In this document: positions 53,550 through 63,879 of the stretch, in pieces | How the letters are laid out: each line of letters begins with the position of its first letter | How positions within the stretch are numbered: the stretch's first letter is position 1 | DNA from: Ariolimax columbianus | Lineage: Eukaryota > Mollusca > Gastropoda > Stylommatophora > Arionidae | Length of the DNA: 64,000 nt | NCBI GenBank assembly: GCA_036924085.1 | Contig: JAVGWX010000003.1 | Location: 113,567,764-113,631,763, forward strand | Reading direction: 5' to 3' | Notes under the pieces: model-generated | Told to the model about the DNA's origin: nothing | Databases searched by the model: none | The model's input: only the letters and a program-made list of their open reading frames with translations | Position numbers and translations under genes: made by a program

Positions 53550-53896
53550 TCTTCTTCTTCTTCTTCGTTTGTTATCAATCTCCCGCTACCAAACCCTGAA
53601 AGGGCTTAAGTAGCAGAATGTAGTCCAGAGAACGGAATTACAGCTTGACTGCGATATTTGCACCTTTCGGTCCAACACATTTGACTTCAGCAAGCATTTA
53701 TTGAGTACAGGGTTAGCATTCCCTCTTCGATCCCTTCTCCATAGCCAGTCTGCCCTGCTGCAGCCTGTTATCCAGGATCACCGCGTGGAGGTCTAGAAGG
53801 GTCTTGGCAGCTCTGGTTCGCTGGCCCTGATGCTAGCAGTCAGCTATGGGTTGCTGACCACTGCAGCTCATGCACTGCTCAGCGTCTTGAGCCCGA
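53550..53896 (-). mobile_element. SINE-A copy
   Basis: Reverse-strand copy with (TTC)n at 53550-53566. Blocks 'ggagattgataac' and 'ggaccgaaaggtgcaaatat' are present; about 15 bases are deleted near 53637. Flanked by an 8-bp duplication, atggatct (53542-53549, 53897-53904). Confidence 0.88.
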
Positions 53897-53904
53897 ATGG
53901 ATCT

Positions 53905-53995
53905 CATGCTCCATCTCTCTATGACAGCTACAAGAAAAATCACGCGAGCAGAACAAGCCTTTTTATGTCGCTTTCATCGACCTGACAAAAGCATT
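53905..53995 (+). mobile_element. LINE RT fragment, motif A
   Basis: The + strand encodes QLQEKSREQNKPFYVAFIDL followed by T-K-A-F, RT motif A with its first catalytic aspartate. It breaks off in SINE-F sequence. Confidence 0.75.
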
Positions 53996-53999
53996 TACA

Positions 54000-54085
54000 T
54001 GTAAATGTGCTCTCATGCAATGGTGGTTTCTGTAGTAATTTGTTTGACATGATAAGGTTGCTAGCCCCATGCCCAGCCATACAAT
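54000..54085 (+). mobile_element. SINE-F fragment
   Basis: gcaatggtggtttctgtagt and gataaggttgctagccccatg, the 3' part of SINE-F. Confidence 0.7.
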
Positions 54086-54089
54086 ATGC

Positions 54090-55035
54090 ACTATTAGCTT
54101 GTATCTACATCACTCCATACTAGTGTATAGTTCCTGTGGGTTTCATTGATGTTCTGTCCATTTTTTCATCTAAAATTTATATTTTAGGTTTTTTCCACAA
54201 ATTCTAACAGTTCCGGCTTTATTCCATCAAGTCCACAAACATTTATTGTTAGCTATTTCATATAGCCCAGCCCAGAATCTTGTGAGATCAATTTAAGCTT
54301 TTTTAATGGTTTTGTAGCAACAATACATTGCTTAAATAGTTTTTTTAGCAACAGTGTACTGCATATCAGCTTCTTAGGGCAGTCTCAGTAGTGTAATTTC
54401 CCTGTTCACCAGAAACTTTTCAGGGTAATTCCCTACTTCAAATTGTTTTCACCTACTATGATGTGGGTTTGGAGTTTAGGAAGTAATGCATTTAAACTTA
54501 TTCAAACTTGATCTGTAAGGAGTTCCCAATGGTCAGGTTATTTCCCAGCACATTTCAAGGCACCAGAAATATTCAACAACATGTTTAAAGATTGAGGATA
54601 GAACCTGGTCACTCATTAGGTACCTTTCATTCAAATGAGAAACACTCTTACCAACACTGACGCCTACAATTAGTGCAATGAGCTCGGCTGTTGCTTGACA
54701 ATTTAACGATGATGTGTTTATCTGGAAGAATGGACTCTGACACCACATTGGTGATACACTGCCTGCGGGACAATATGCACCAGAAGGACAATGTATGGGA
54801 CCATGATCAGCTTGCTGTAGATAAGATACATAAACTAGTCACATTCAATGGTTATATACAGCAGATAATAAAAGTGAGAGAAAGAGTCTTGCTGTGTAAT
54901 GTAGAATCAAGATTGATTTTTAGATGTGTATCCTGGACAAGGAATAAACAAACAGAAAAATAATAGGACCAACAGAAATGTGTTTCCTGAAAAGAATGCT
55001 TATGTATACCTTAGACAGTCAACAAATCCACTGGA
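54090..55035. other. Unassigned sequence with medium open frames
   Basis: Frames of 70-90 codons on both strands near 54530-54960 overlap and have no family match or splice support. Confidence 0.35.
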
Positions 55036-55039
55036 GATA

Positions 55040-55300
55040 CATTACAAGAAAACAATATCAAAACCAAAGATACATTACAAGAAACAATATCAAAACCAAA
55101 GATACATTTAAAGAACACAATATAAAATCCAAAGATACATTACAAGAAACAATATAAAAACCAAAGATACATTACAAGAAAACAATATAAAAACCAAAGA
55201 TACATTACAAGAAAACAATATAACAACTAAGGATACATTACAAGAAAACAATATCAAAACCAAAGATACATTACAAAGAAACAATATAAAAATAGCATAA
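55040..55300 (+). repeat. 31-32-bp minisatellite, about eight units
   Basis: Imperfect units of aaagatacattacaagaaa and caatatcaaaacc. Confidence 0.93.
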
Positions 55301-55444
55301 TAACATCTAATTGTAGAGATAAAGCTATAAGAATCTATATGATTCTCAATTTGCAAGAAAAGCTAGAATTAATCAAACTCTATGAGAAAGGCATGTCCAT
55401 GTAAATATATAAATATATATATCATCATCATCAACATCATCAAA

Positions 55445-56131
55445 TTAGTCAGTCTGGAGACAGGTGTTAAAGTCTTCTGATCATGTCATACCACTGCTCT
55501 CTGTTAGTCAGTTGGGAGATGTGGTGATGAAGTCTTCTGATCATGTCACATCACTGTCCAGTGTTAGTCAGTCTGGAGATTGGTGTTGAAAACTTCTGAT
55601 CATGTCATACCACTGCTCTCTGTTAGTCAGTTGGGAGATGTGGTGATGAAGTCTTCTGATCATGTCACATCACTGTCCAGTGTTAGTCAGTCTGGAGATT
55701 GGTGTTGAAAACTTCTGATCATGTCATAACTCTGCTCTCTGTTAGTCAGTTGGGAGATGTGGTGATGAAGTCTTCTGATCATGTCATGTGGTGATGAAGT
55801 CTTCTGATCATGTCACATCACTGTCCTGTGTTAGTCAGTCCGGAGATTGGTGTTGAAAACTTCTGATCATGTCATACCACTGTTCTCTGTTAGTCAGTTG
55901 GGAGATGTGGTGATGAAGTCTTCTGATCATGTCACATCACTGCCCTCTGTTAGTCAGTTAAGAGATGTGGTGATGAAGTCTTCTGATCATGTCACATCAC
56001 TGCCCTATGTTAGTCAGTTGAGAGATGTGGAGATGAAGTCTTCTGATCATGTCACATCACTGTCCTCTGTTAGTCAGTTGAGAGATGTGGTGATGAAGTC
56101 TTCTGATCATGTCACGTCACTGTCCTCTGTT
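55445..56131 (+). repeat. 60-bp minisatellite with 120-bp higher-order pattern
   Basis: About 11.5 units with core cttctgatcatgtcacatca. In the left part, units with agtctggagattggtgttga alternate with units with agttgggagatgtggtgatg, giving a 120-bp period. The right part is only the second type. One unit near 55787 is truncated. The 60-bp unit keeps a 20-residue frame open. Confidence 0.96.
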
Positions 56132-56504
56132 CCTGGCAGTTCTTGCACGCATGTGTGATGTAATTGTTTCTTGCATGCTCTCTTCTTATTTTTCCTTGAA
56201 TTTGGCATAGTATTCTCAGGAGTAAGCCTCAATGTCTCATGTTACAACTAAGTCAAGACAATCTACCTTTTGTATACTCATCATTAGTTATCTACGTGAC
56301 CCTATATTTTAAAGCACTTGTTTGACCTTTTATCTGTCCAGCTCACTTTTTGCATCCTGCAAAAGGACTACATCTCAAAAGCTTTTATTGTCTTTTCATT
56401 CTTTTTGTTTCCATTTGAGTCCATGTTTCAGTCAAACAGTGCTATGGATTAGATTTGTGTTGTGATGACTCTTTTCAGTATTACTCAGTATTGATGTTAT
56501 TTGT

Positions 56505-56650
56505 AGTTAGAAGGTTTTGTTTCCCAATGAATGCCTTTTTTTTGCTACTGTGATCAGAGTTCTAATTTTAATGTCACAGTGGGCATCCTCTGCAATAATT
56601 TGACCCAAATATTTAATCTTTGAGTGTGTTTGGCTTGAAAAGCATTTTTT
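56505..56650 (-). mobile_element. LINE RT thumb fragment
   Basis: The - strand encodes SKIKYLGQIIAEDAHCDIKI followed by R-T-L-I-T-V-A-K-K-R, the Y-L-G-x-I-I-x-E-D thumb signature of an endonuclease-RT LINE. It abuts an opposite-strand LINE at 56650. Confidence 0.75.
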
Positions 56651-57515
56651 TTGGCAGATGGTAGGCTCGACAAGAAAATCAAGACCAGGTGTCAGAAAGC
56701 ATCTGCGGTGACTTATCATCTGTCACCACTGCTTAGGCACCTGAGCATTAGTTTGGCAACAAAGCAGCAGCTAATAAACAGTTTATTTATGCCGACTCTG
56801 TGCTACCAGTGTCAAACATGGCCCCTGCCCAAGATGTGTGAGAGCAGAATCTTGCTACCAGTGTCAAACATGCCCCTGCCCAAGATGTGTGAGAGCAGAA
56901 TCTTGCTACCAGTGTCAAACATGGCCCCTGCCCAAGATGTGTGAGAGCAGAATCTGTGCTACCAGTGTCAAACATGGCCCCTGCCCAAGATGTGTGAGAG
57001 CAGAATCTTGCTACCAGTGTCAAACATGGGCCCTGCCCAAGATGTGTCAGAACAGAATCTTGCTACCAGTGTCAAACATGGCCCCTGCCCAAGATGTGTG
57101 AGAGCAGAATCTTGCTACCAGTGTCAAACATGGGCCCTGCCCAAGATGTGTCAGAACAGAATCTTGCTACCAGTGTCAAACATGGCCCCTGCCCAAGATG
57201 TGTGAGAGCAGAATCTGTGCTACCAGTGTCAAACATGGCCCCTGCCCAAGATGTGTGAGAGCAGAATCTGTGCTACCAGTGTCAAATATGGGCCCTGCCC
57301 AAGATGTGTCAGAACAGAATCTTGCTACCAGTGTCAAACATGGCCCCTGCCCAAGATGTGTGAGAGCAGAATCTGTGCTACCAGTGTCAAATATGGGCCC
57401 TGCCCAAGATGTGTCAGAACAGAATCTGTGCTACCAGTGTCAAATATGGGCCCTGCCCAAGATGTGTGAGAGCAGAATCCTGACGAGTGATATGAAGTGT
57501 TTGAGATCGCAAAAA
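56650..57515 (+). mobile_element. LINE RT thumb fragment expanded by an internal minisatellite
   Basis: Begins ADGRLDKKIKTRCQKASAVT and continues ISLATKQQLINSLFMPTLCY. Then the array of 51-53-bp units begins (56808-57480). After the array SDMKCLR (57485-57510) resumes the LINE at the T-C-E-M-K-C-L-R position. The array therefore arose inside this copy. Confidence 0.8.
56808..57480 (+). repeat. 51-53-bp minisatellite inside a LINE
   Basis: About 13 units of ctaccagtgtcaaacatggc and cctgcccaagatgtgtgag with small indels and two spelling classes (tgtgagagc / tgtcagaac). Confidence 0.97.
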
Positions 57516-57660
57516 ATATATTTGAAACACAAAAATGGCTGGAACCTGACATTTTTAAGCAATTAAAATGCATTTGTAAGATAAAAATGGCTGGATTCTG
57601 ACATTTTTAGGTGGCCAAAATGCATTTGTGAGGTACAAAAATGACTGGATTCCACATTAC
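57515..57660 (+). repeat. About 52-bp tandem repeat, three units
   Basis: Imperfect units containing aaaaatggctggattctgac and aaaatgcatttgt. Confidence 0.85.
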
Positions 57661-57784
57661 AAGAATTTCTGGTTTTGACAGTGCTCTAGTCCATAGTCAG
57701 TCAAATAAGTGGGGGCACATGTACTTGTTGAAATTTGTACATTTTATAATTCAAATTATAGTACTCTAATTGTTATAATTCCTT

Positions 57785-57930
57785 TCCTTTCTAATAAACG
57801 TGTTAGCGGCTACCACTGCAGCTGGCCTAATGGCAATATGAACTGTACCAAATCATTAATGTGCTCGTGCTGTAATGGTGTTTGTAGCACTTTGTTCCAT
57901 CCTATAATTTATAAGTGCCCAGCAATCAGA
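57785..57930 (+). mobile_element. SINE-F copy, diverged
   Basis: gtgttagcggctaccactgcagctgg-like start (shown in part: ctaccactgcagctgg), then taatgtgctcgtgctgtaat and ggtgtttgtagcac. Confidence 0.6.
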
Positions 57931-58062
57931 TCTCCATCATTACATAAGACTAGAAACAGTTCATGGCATTTTAAAGGAAGCAATTATGTTTGTTTGAAAC
58001 TAACAAAAATTCAAGTTGGTCAATATTTCAATCTACAAAACTTAAAGGCTAGATCACCTTAC

Positions 58063-58178
58063 CGGACAATAAAAACCTGGAGGACACTGAGTGCAGAATG
58101 TAGACCCATTTGAAGTGGTATAAAAGCCTTTATCACACTTTCGGCATGATGATGAATCATTTTGGGGTTTGCATGTTC
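58063..58178 (-). CDS. Cysteine-rich receptor-like gene, exon c
   Basis: A 116-bp exon, acceptor cttcatttgcag, donor CCG|gtaagg. Two bases complete the Gly started in exon b. It encodes SSSCRKCDKGFYTTSNG and CTQCPPGFYCP, a textbook C-x-x-C-x-x-G-[FY] module pair, and ends in phase 0. The following exon was not found with confidence. Downstream on the - strand lie repeats, and then the membrane-spanning terminal exon near 47.4 kb. Confidence 0.78.
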
Positions 58179-58179
58179 C

Positions 58180-58695
58180 TGCAAATGAAGAGAAACTTTA
58201 CTGAGTTAATTCAGAACAAGTTCCATTTTCAGTCAAGCTTCCAACCCAACCAGTTGCTTAGACAGACTGGATCTACTATCAGATAAGTAGACCATTTTTT
58301 CCTTATATGTTGATTTGCTATTTCAGTATTGTTGTCCCTGATGAAGGCCTATTGGTCGTAACATAGGTTTTGTTTGTGTTCTCGTCTCGGTGCTGTATCT
58401 GACCATACCCATTTTTAAAGTTTGATTAAACTTAACTTTAATCAACTTTACATTTTTTTTCATTTATTTTTCCCCGTTCCTGTATAAAACACAGATTAAC
58501 ATCTAATGTTTCTCTATGTATTTCAAATACCGTGCAACTTGATTATCAATCATCATGTTAACAGTCAGCATTTGTTCAAAGTTAGTGCAGTAGATTTTAA
58601 ATTGCGCAAACAGTGGCAGCATAGAAGAAATAACTGCTATATTTTGAACAAAAATAACAATTAGCCACAGTGAAACCAAAATTGTGTAGTCAAAG
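58180..58695. other. Intron between cysteine-rich exons b and c, no feature
   Basis: No repeat family or exon recognised. Confidence 0.45.
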
Positions 58696-58699
58696 CGGG

Positions 58700-58950
58700 T
58701 CGAGTGGCACATATCAGCGAGTGTTACCTAGGCTTGTGCAGCGTGTAGCCTAGTCGACAGTGAGCTGGCTTGCTAGACTGGAATTACAACGTGTCAAGGT
58801 TCAAGACCATGGACAGACAGAAAAAATCTGGGCCTGGTTCCTGCCTGGTATGACCGTTCCTCCAGTCGACCCGGCTGTAAATGGGTGCCTGACATATGAG
58901 TTGGAGAAGGTAAAAACAGCAAGAAAAGGAACTGGCCGGCCCACATAGGC
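58700..58950 (+). mobile_element. SINE-D, + orientation
   Basis: tRNA-like head gcgtgtagcctagtcgacag, B-box-like aaggttcaagaccatgg, then gtcgacccggctgtaaatgg. Confidence 0.75.
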
Positions 58951-59344
58951 TTACTGCATGAAGAGTATCTTCATTTCCGATGGCAATTGTTGCAGGGAAC
59001 TGACCTTTACTTTTGCTTAAAATTGCCCTCCAAAAGGCTTGAGGAGCATTGACATAAAAGAAAATTACAGACTTTAACAAATTAATGTAAAACTTAAATA
59101 TTTCTTTACGTTTATTTTATTTGAAGTTTCTTTACGATATTGAAACAAAGTTTGTACAAATATTAAGTACAGATATGTAAATATTATTTGTTTTATGACC
59201 TGGTCTATCCTTTACTAGTTTTAATGTAGATATTCTAGTATCCGCTTATTCTCACATCTACCATACTTTATAGCAGTGTTTCAATCACTCACTTTCTGCC
59301 TTCTCAATTTTACCAGTATAATTTTATCATTTATACCATGTTGA

Positions 59345-59690
59345 CGGGGGAACTGAGACGCTAGTCTGATCAGGTACAACATACTGATCAGGAAGTCACA
59401 TCAGGCCCAGGCACAATATACTGACCAAGACCACTATCTCTCTTCCATGTAGCGTTCCCTGGAAACAGGCTTTCAAGGCAGTCTGGCTGATGAGGTGTGG
59501 ATTGATGTGATTCCCATAATAGTGAGAGTTACACAGATAAAGCCAAGCATAGCACAATAGCCTGGATGACCCATGTCCGCTTCATCAGCATGCCTCGGAT
59601 GTGAGGAAAGCTACTACAACCCACCACCTAAAACCCTTTTCACAAAAAAGTAAACATACTCATTGTGGCATTTAACAACAAACATGCTGC
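59345..59690 (+). mobile_element. SINE-G followed directly by SINE-A
   Basis: Full family order: gaactgagacgctagtctg, gaccaagaccactatctc, atgtgaggaaagctactac, actcattgtggcatttaac. The CAA tail is reduced to aacaacaaac. Confidence 0.88.
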
Positions 59691-59691
59691 T

Positions 59692-59852
59692 GAAGACGGA
59701 TGTGTCGGACCGAAACGTGCAAATATCGCAGTCAAACTGTAAACTAGTGACACAACGCATTCCGTTCTCCGGACTACATCCTGCTTCTTGCAAAGCCTTG
59801 TTCAGGACTTGGTAGCGAGAGATTGAGAACGAACGCAGAAGAAGAAGAAGAA
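59692..59852 (+). mobile_element. SINE-A 3' half with GAA tail
   Basis: Begins ctgctgaagacggatgtgtc at the core and ends agaacgaacgcagaagaaga. The 5' half is absent; it joins the SINE-G end within a few bases. Confidence 0.88.
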
Positions 59853-59854
59853 AC

Positions 59855-60395
59855 AAACATGTAGACTAAATATGTTGCACTAGAAAAATATAAATATATT
59901 TGCCAGCATATCAAAAATTATATATATATACCACATTTTTGAAATCATTTATATGAAAAGTTGAACAGGTGAAAATATGAGCAACTAATATCCAAAAGCA
60001 AACAGCTTTAGCTATTTGACCTCTCAAAATGTATGGAGAAAAATAGAATATTATAAAATTATATGCACAAAACAAAACCAAAAGATTTAAAGTGCCATGT
60101 TAAGGAAAAATAATAAAAATGTTCATATCACATATAAAAACTGGGGATATGTAGAAAATTAAATGACAAAATTCACTTGCAAATATATAAATGACGAAGT
60201 TTATGCCCAAATTGTACATAATGATCTTTAAAGTGGCACAAGATGAGAAGAAACAATACAAAACAGATAAATAAGGAGAAATAGCATATCGTACACCACC
60301 TCTATTTTGATCACATTTATGTAGTGGCTGTGAGGAAGAGTAACTGTAGGAGAGGAGAGAAATTACAGGAGAATACAATTAAGTGTTACCACTGA
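59855..60395. other. AT-rich intron sequence, no feature
   Basis: Nothing recognised before cysteine-rich exon b. Confidence 0.45.
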
Positions 60396-60396
60396 C

Positions 60397-60479
60397 CTGG
60401 TTTACAGAGACTGCAGTTTATTAAGTCAATAGTCTCCTGTCCTTCTGGACAAGCAACACATTCAGAACAAGCTGTGGTA
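60397..60479 (-). CDS. Cysteine-rich receptor-like gene, exon b
   Basis: An 83-bp exon, acceptor tttgttgccag, donor CCAG|gtcagt. One base completes Asn with exon a. The 27 codons include ACSECVACPEGQETIDL followed by C-S-L-C-K-P, and the exon ends with one base of a Gly codon. Cysteine spacing continues the module from exon a. Its phase fits both neighbours, which is the strongest support that this short stretch is a genuine exon. Confidence 0.78.
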
Positions 60480-60697
60480 CTGGCAACAAAAATAACAAAA
60501 GAACTATGATGGATATAATATCTAAATAATTAAATGTTATAAGTTTATTTCCCTGGAATATAATAAATAAATAGTCATTATTAGAATGCATGTTTTCCCC
60601 TGAGTAATTTGTAATGTGTTCTGTGTATAACAGAGATGATAATAGCACCAATACCACACTGATAACATTCAGTTAGAGACAACTAACAGTGCTATCA

Positions 60698-60765
60698 TAC
60701 TTAACTTAACGTCTTTATACTGGTTTAGAAGACTCTACGGAGTCTGTATGCAACCAGTTTCTTGG
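60698..60765 (-). mobile_element. CR1-like LINE 3' terminal fragment
   Basis: Reverse-strand terminal part: cttaacttaacgtc at 60702-60715 and the palindrome variant agactctacggagtct near 60730-60745. It lies in the intron between the cysteine-rich exons a and b. Confidence 0.75.
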
Positions 60766-60779
60766 AGGGTGGTTTAACC

Positions 60780-61130
60780 AATGTGCGAGTCCATCTTAAT
60801 AGACTCAAACACTATAGCTAAGTAGACCTGCAGCCAGTTAGGCACCATCTATAGCTGTTTCTTAACAAACCACCTGGGGAAAGATACAAATAGCTTGAGT
60901 AGATTTTGAATTTGAATTTTGTCCAGGCAGCGGCCGTAAAGCCTACTCTTTTCGACTTCCAACTGAAGAGGGATTTTGAATGTGTGTGACACTGAACGCG
61001 GGATCTCACTACCCAGAGATCAGGAGAATTTTTACCATAAGTTCCACATGAAAAAAATGTGATTCGAACCGGCGACTTCCAGAACTCGAGGTGGACATCT
61101 TAAATCAAGACCACTGAGTCCGACTAGGGT
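60780..61130 (-). mobile_element. SINE-H (tRNA-derived)
   Basis: On the - strand the head agtcggactcagtggtcttg is A-box-like, and ccggttcgaatcac (61055-61068) is an almost canonical B box (GGTTCGAATC). The only copy of this family seen in the window. The 3' limit is uncertain; a poly(A)-like TTT run marks no clear end. Confidence 0.7.
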
Positions 61131-61525
61131 AGACGGCTCTAATCCATGGCATTGCACGGCCTACTACTCACAAAGATCAAATGTCTGTTGCGTGTGGAGT
61201 AGCCTTCTGTGATGGAAGAAAGCTCTAGATACAACATCCAAAATATGATTCACAAACAAAAGAGTGAATAACTCACATTTTGGAGGGATCAGAAGAAGAA
61301 GCCTGTATGTTAAACTGGTTCAAAGGTAAAAAAATTACAGATCAGTTTTATATGGTTACAGAAAACAACAGAAAACATCAACTAACATTGTCAGAAAGGT
61401 CTTTATCAGAACTAGAGGACAAAACAGATAAGACTAACCAACACATCTACAAGTTTAAAAATGTAACTTAACTTCATAAAGCTTCCATTAATTTGAAACA
61501 AAAACAAAATGAAATTAGTATTTCT
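61131..61525. other. Intron sequence, no feature
   Basis: No exon or repeat recognised downstream of exon a. Confidence 0.4.
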
Positions 61526-61529
61526 TTAC

Positions 61530-61644
61530 TTGCAATGAAGGTATTGTGGACATTGCTGACACTCAGACTGGCCAGTTTTGTTTTGATATGTTCCTGGCTT
61601 ACAGGCTTTACATTCTGTGCTGTTAGGTGAGCTTGCATTATAAC
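61530..61644 (-). CDS. Cysteine-rich receptor-like gene, exon a (ephrin-receptor-like repeat)
   Basis: On the - strand the acceptor is gattgttcccag and the donor TGCAA|gtaaag. The exon enters with two bases of a split codon (xGT, probably Gly) and leaves with two bases. It encodes YNASSPNSTECKACKPGTYQ and then a segment with C-Q-Q-C-P, the C-x-x-C-x-x-G-x-[YF] pattern of GCC2/GCC3 (ephrin-receptor-like) modules of extracellular proteins. Two N-x-S/T sequons (NAS, NST) and a third (NKT) suggest an extracellular location. Exon b continues in matching phase. Family-level function is not assigned. Confidence 0.78.
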
Positions 61645-61795
61645 CTGGGAACAATCCATAAGTTAAGAGATAAACTCTTGTAGCTACAAACGATGTAGCG
61701 ATTACTAGATGTAGATTTATCATGTATATCCAATGTATTCATAACAAATTTTCTATAGCTTCATGCAGTGTCATTCTAAGGGATGGTTTGGTCTG

Positions 61796-61935
61796 TCAAG
61801 TAGCAGTCTTGAGGGAACTTAGTCCACAGCACGTAACAGTCATGAGGGGAGTATAGGGTCTGTCACAAGTTACAATCTTGGGAGGGAGGGAGGTATGTGG
61901 TCTGTCACGAGTAACAGTCTTGAGGGGGGTGCCAT
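61796..61935. repeat. Imperfect tandem repeat, about 42-46-bp units
   Basis: Three to four units of ggtctgtcac-agtaacagtct and tgaggg spacers. Confidence 0.7.
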
Positions 61936-62109
61936 CATTAGGATCAGTCACTGGAGGTACGCTGCTGCAGCTGCTGTGATTGTAATTATTTTTCAACATT
62001 TGTTCAGAAAAGGTGGTGGGACGTTGTTTCATAGTTTACAGAAAGAATTCAATATATGCGTCTTTCTATCTGACTTCAGCACAATATTTTTAGGATTGGC
62101 TTGGCTTGG

Positions 62110-62455
62110 CTTCATTCATTCTCAATCCCCTGCTATCAAACCTTAAAAAGGGCTCAAGTAGCAGAATGTAGTCCAGAGAACGGAATCCGTTGTGTCAGAG
62201 TTTACAGCTTGACTGCGATATTTGCACCTTTCGGTCCAACACATCCGACTTCAGCAAGCATTTTTTTAGTACCAGGTTAGCATTCCCTCTTCAATCCCTT
62301 CTCCTTAGTTAGTCTGCTCTGTTGCAATCTGTGATCCAGGATCACCACTTAGAGGTGTAAAAGGATCTTGGCAGCTCTGGTTCGCTGGCCCTAAAGCTAG
62401 CAGTCAGCTATGGGTCACTGACCAATGCTGCACAGCGTCTTGATCCCACCAGGTG
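62110..62455 (-). mobile_element. SINE-A copy without GAA tail
   Basis: Reverse copy from the ggagattgagaac complement (62125-62140, eroded) to the gggatcaagacgctg end complement at 62441-62455. The tail side is aaatatttttagg... sequence unlike the GAA tail. Confidence 0.85.
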
Positions 62456-62819
62456 TAATAAAAAAAGCCCAAATCTGTGACAAATGGCATGAAACAACCA
62501 GTACATCTGAAGAAAGTAGAGGTGAATAGGATATACCTCCAGAAAGAAATCTGGACATGTGTTGGATTATAACCAACAAGGTAGGAGCTGAGTACAGCTG
62601 TCATGGACATCTGATACAGAACAGTGGAAGAGAGGGCTAGTTTTGCTGGAGTCTCACAGACAGAACTCAAGAAGATCGCCCAAAATAGAAATTGGTGTAC
62701 AGTGTTAGCCGCAGCCCAGTGTTACAAGGGGAAACAATCGGGATAGAACATGGTACAGGGATTAATTTTTAACCTCCCCAAAAATAGACCTGTAGATACG
62801 CACAAGGACTTTCATCTTG

Positions 62820-63150
62820 TCTTCTTTTTATTTTACATGATGCATAGGACCGTGACTGCAGTTGCCCCTTACAGAAAGCCTGTACCAAAGCAGTCAGCAT
62901 TGGGTCGCTGACCACTGCAGCTCATGCGCTGCTCAGCAACTTCTTCATTTTTAGGATTGAGTTTGCCATACCTATTCGATCCATATTCTCTTAGCCAGGC
63001 TGCATGGGGCAGTCTGTTTCCATGCCTGTCATTCGGAAGAGAAATAGAGTCAGCTATAGTTAGCTGGCCCAGATGCAGGCAGCCAGCTTTGAGTCACTAG
63101 CCGTTGTCAGCTCATTCATTACTGTGTCTGAGTTGAAATGAGGGTAAGCT
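62820..63150 (-). mobile_element. SINE-F piece joined to a SINE-A 5' part
   Basis: gcataggaccgtgactgcag resembles SINE-F (62843-62880). Then the SINE-A 5' end complement (gggtcgctgaccactgcagc) follows, and a second, diverged SINE-A 5' part runs to 63140 (ctttgagtcactagccgttg). Confidence 0.6.
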
Positions 63151-63369
63151 CGTTATTAACTAAATGTTCCCATGTCATTTGATACACAAAGCCCCTCCCC
63201 TGACAGTAAAAGTCAAGCTCCTGTCCTTTTCACTTCTGAACTGTTTCTACTGACAGAAGGAGAGTCCAAGTGTGACCTGACATCCTAAAACCAGAAAGCT
63301 CTGGGCAGATGAAGCCTGTACGACATAGGTAATAATTAATCTAGGAGAATAAAATCTCTTGACTTCAAA

Positions 63370-63500
63370 TCTTCTGTTGCTTTGCAGGAAATCTGTGACA
63401 ACGGAAGTCAGGTTGATTTAGCCATTATAAAAAGACTTGCTGAAAGTGGATGCGGATGGTCAAAAGGTGCAGCTATTGCACTTTATCTGTACACTTTTTC
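63370..63500 (+). mobile_element. Diverged SINE-A core fragment
   Basis: gcaggaaatctgtgacaacg, cttgctgaaagtggatgcgg and caaaaggtgcagctattgc keep the core order. Confidence 0.55.
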
Positions 63501-63875
63501 ACTTAGTGTCAAACTCTGAAATTAATACAAAACAGAGCAAAGAAGATAACTTTGTATATTTGTTCAATGATCTTGAACTTCAATCATTTTAAAATTACAA
63601 ACAGGGTAAGTGTGTATTTGCAAAGGGAGTTCAACGTGTGTTAAACACTTAAGGTACAAGAGTTGGACAATAGTACAAAATTAGAGGTACAACAGTATAA
63701 AACTTTATATACAAGAACTGGAGGTACAACTGTATAATATTTTACTTACAAGAACTGGAAAATGTTGAAAACAAAAATTCTCTTACAAATATGAAAATGA
63801 AGGAAATTAACACTACCAAAAAAATCTTCAAAGTTACATAAATTGAATGGACACGTTATGAGAAAAGAAATTCAT
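63501..63875. other. AT-rich sequence with a weak tandem pattern
   Basis: Two or three imperfect units with acaagaactgg-aggtacaac near 63650-63760; nothing else recognised. Confidence 0.4.
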
Positions 63876-63879
63876 GAGA

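Noticed and set aside
54530..54963. Overlapping 70-90-codon frames on both strands
   Set aside because: No motif, no splice signals; cannot be distinguished from chance.
56787..57573. Cysteine-rich repeated peptide (C-Y-Q-C-Q-T-W...) resembling a zinc or receptor repeat
   Set aside because: It is a 52-bp minisatellite derived from a LINE; unit indels shift the frame repeatedly.
58950..59060. Candidate - strand exon reading A-F-W-R-A-I-L-S-K between cysteine-rich exons b and c
   Set aside because: Including it breaks the phase match of exons b and c, which fit each other directly; the acceptor is weak.
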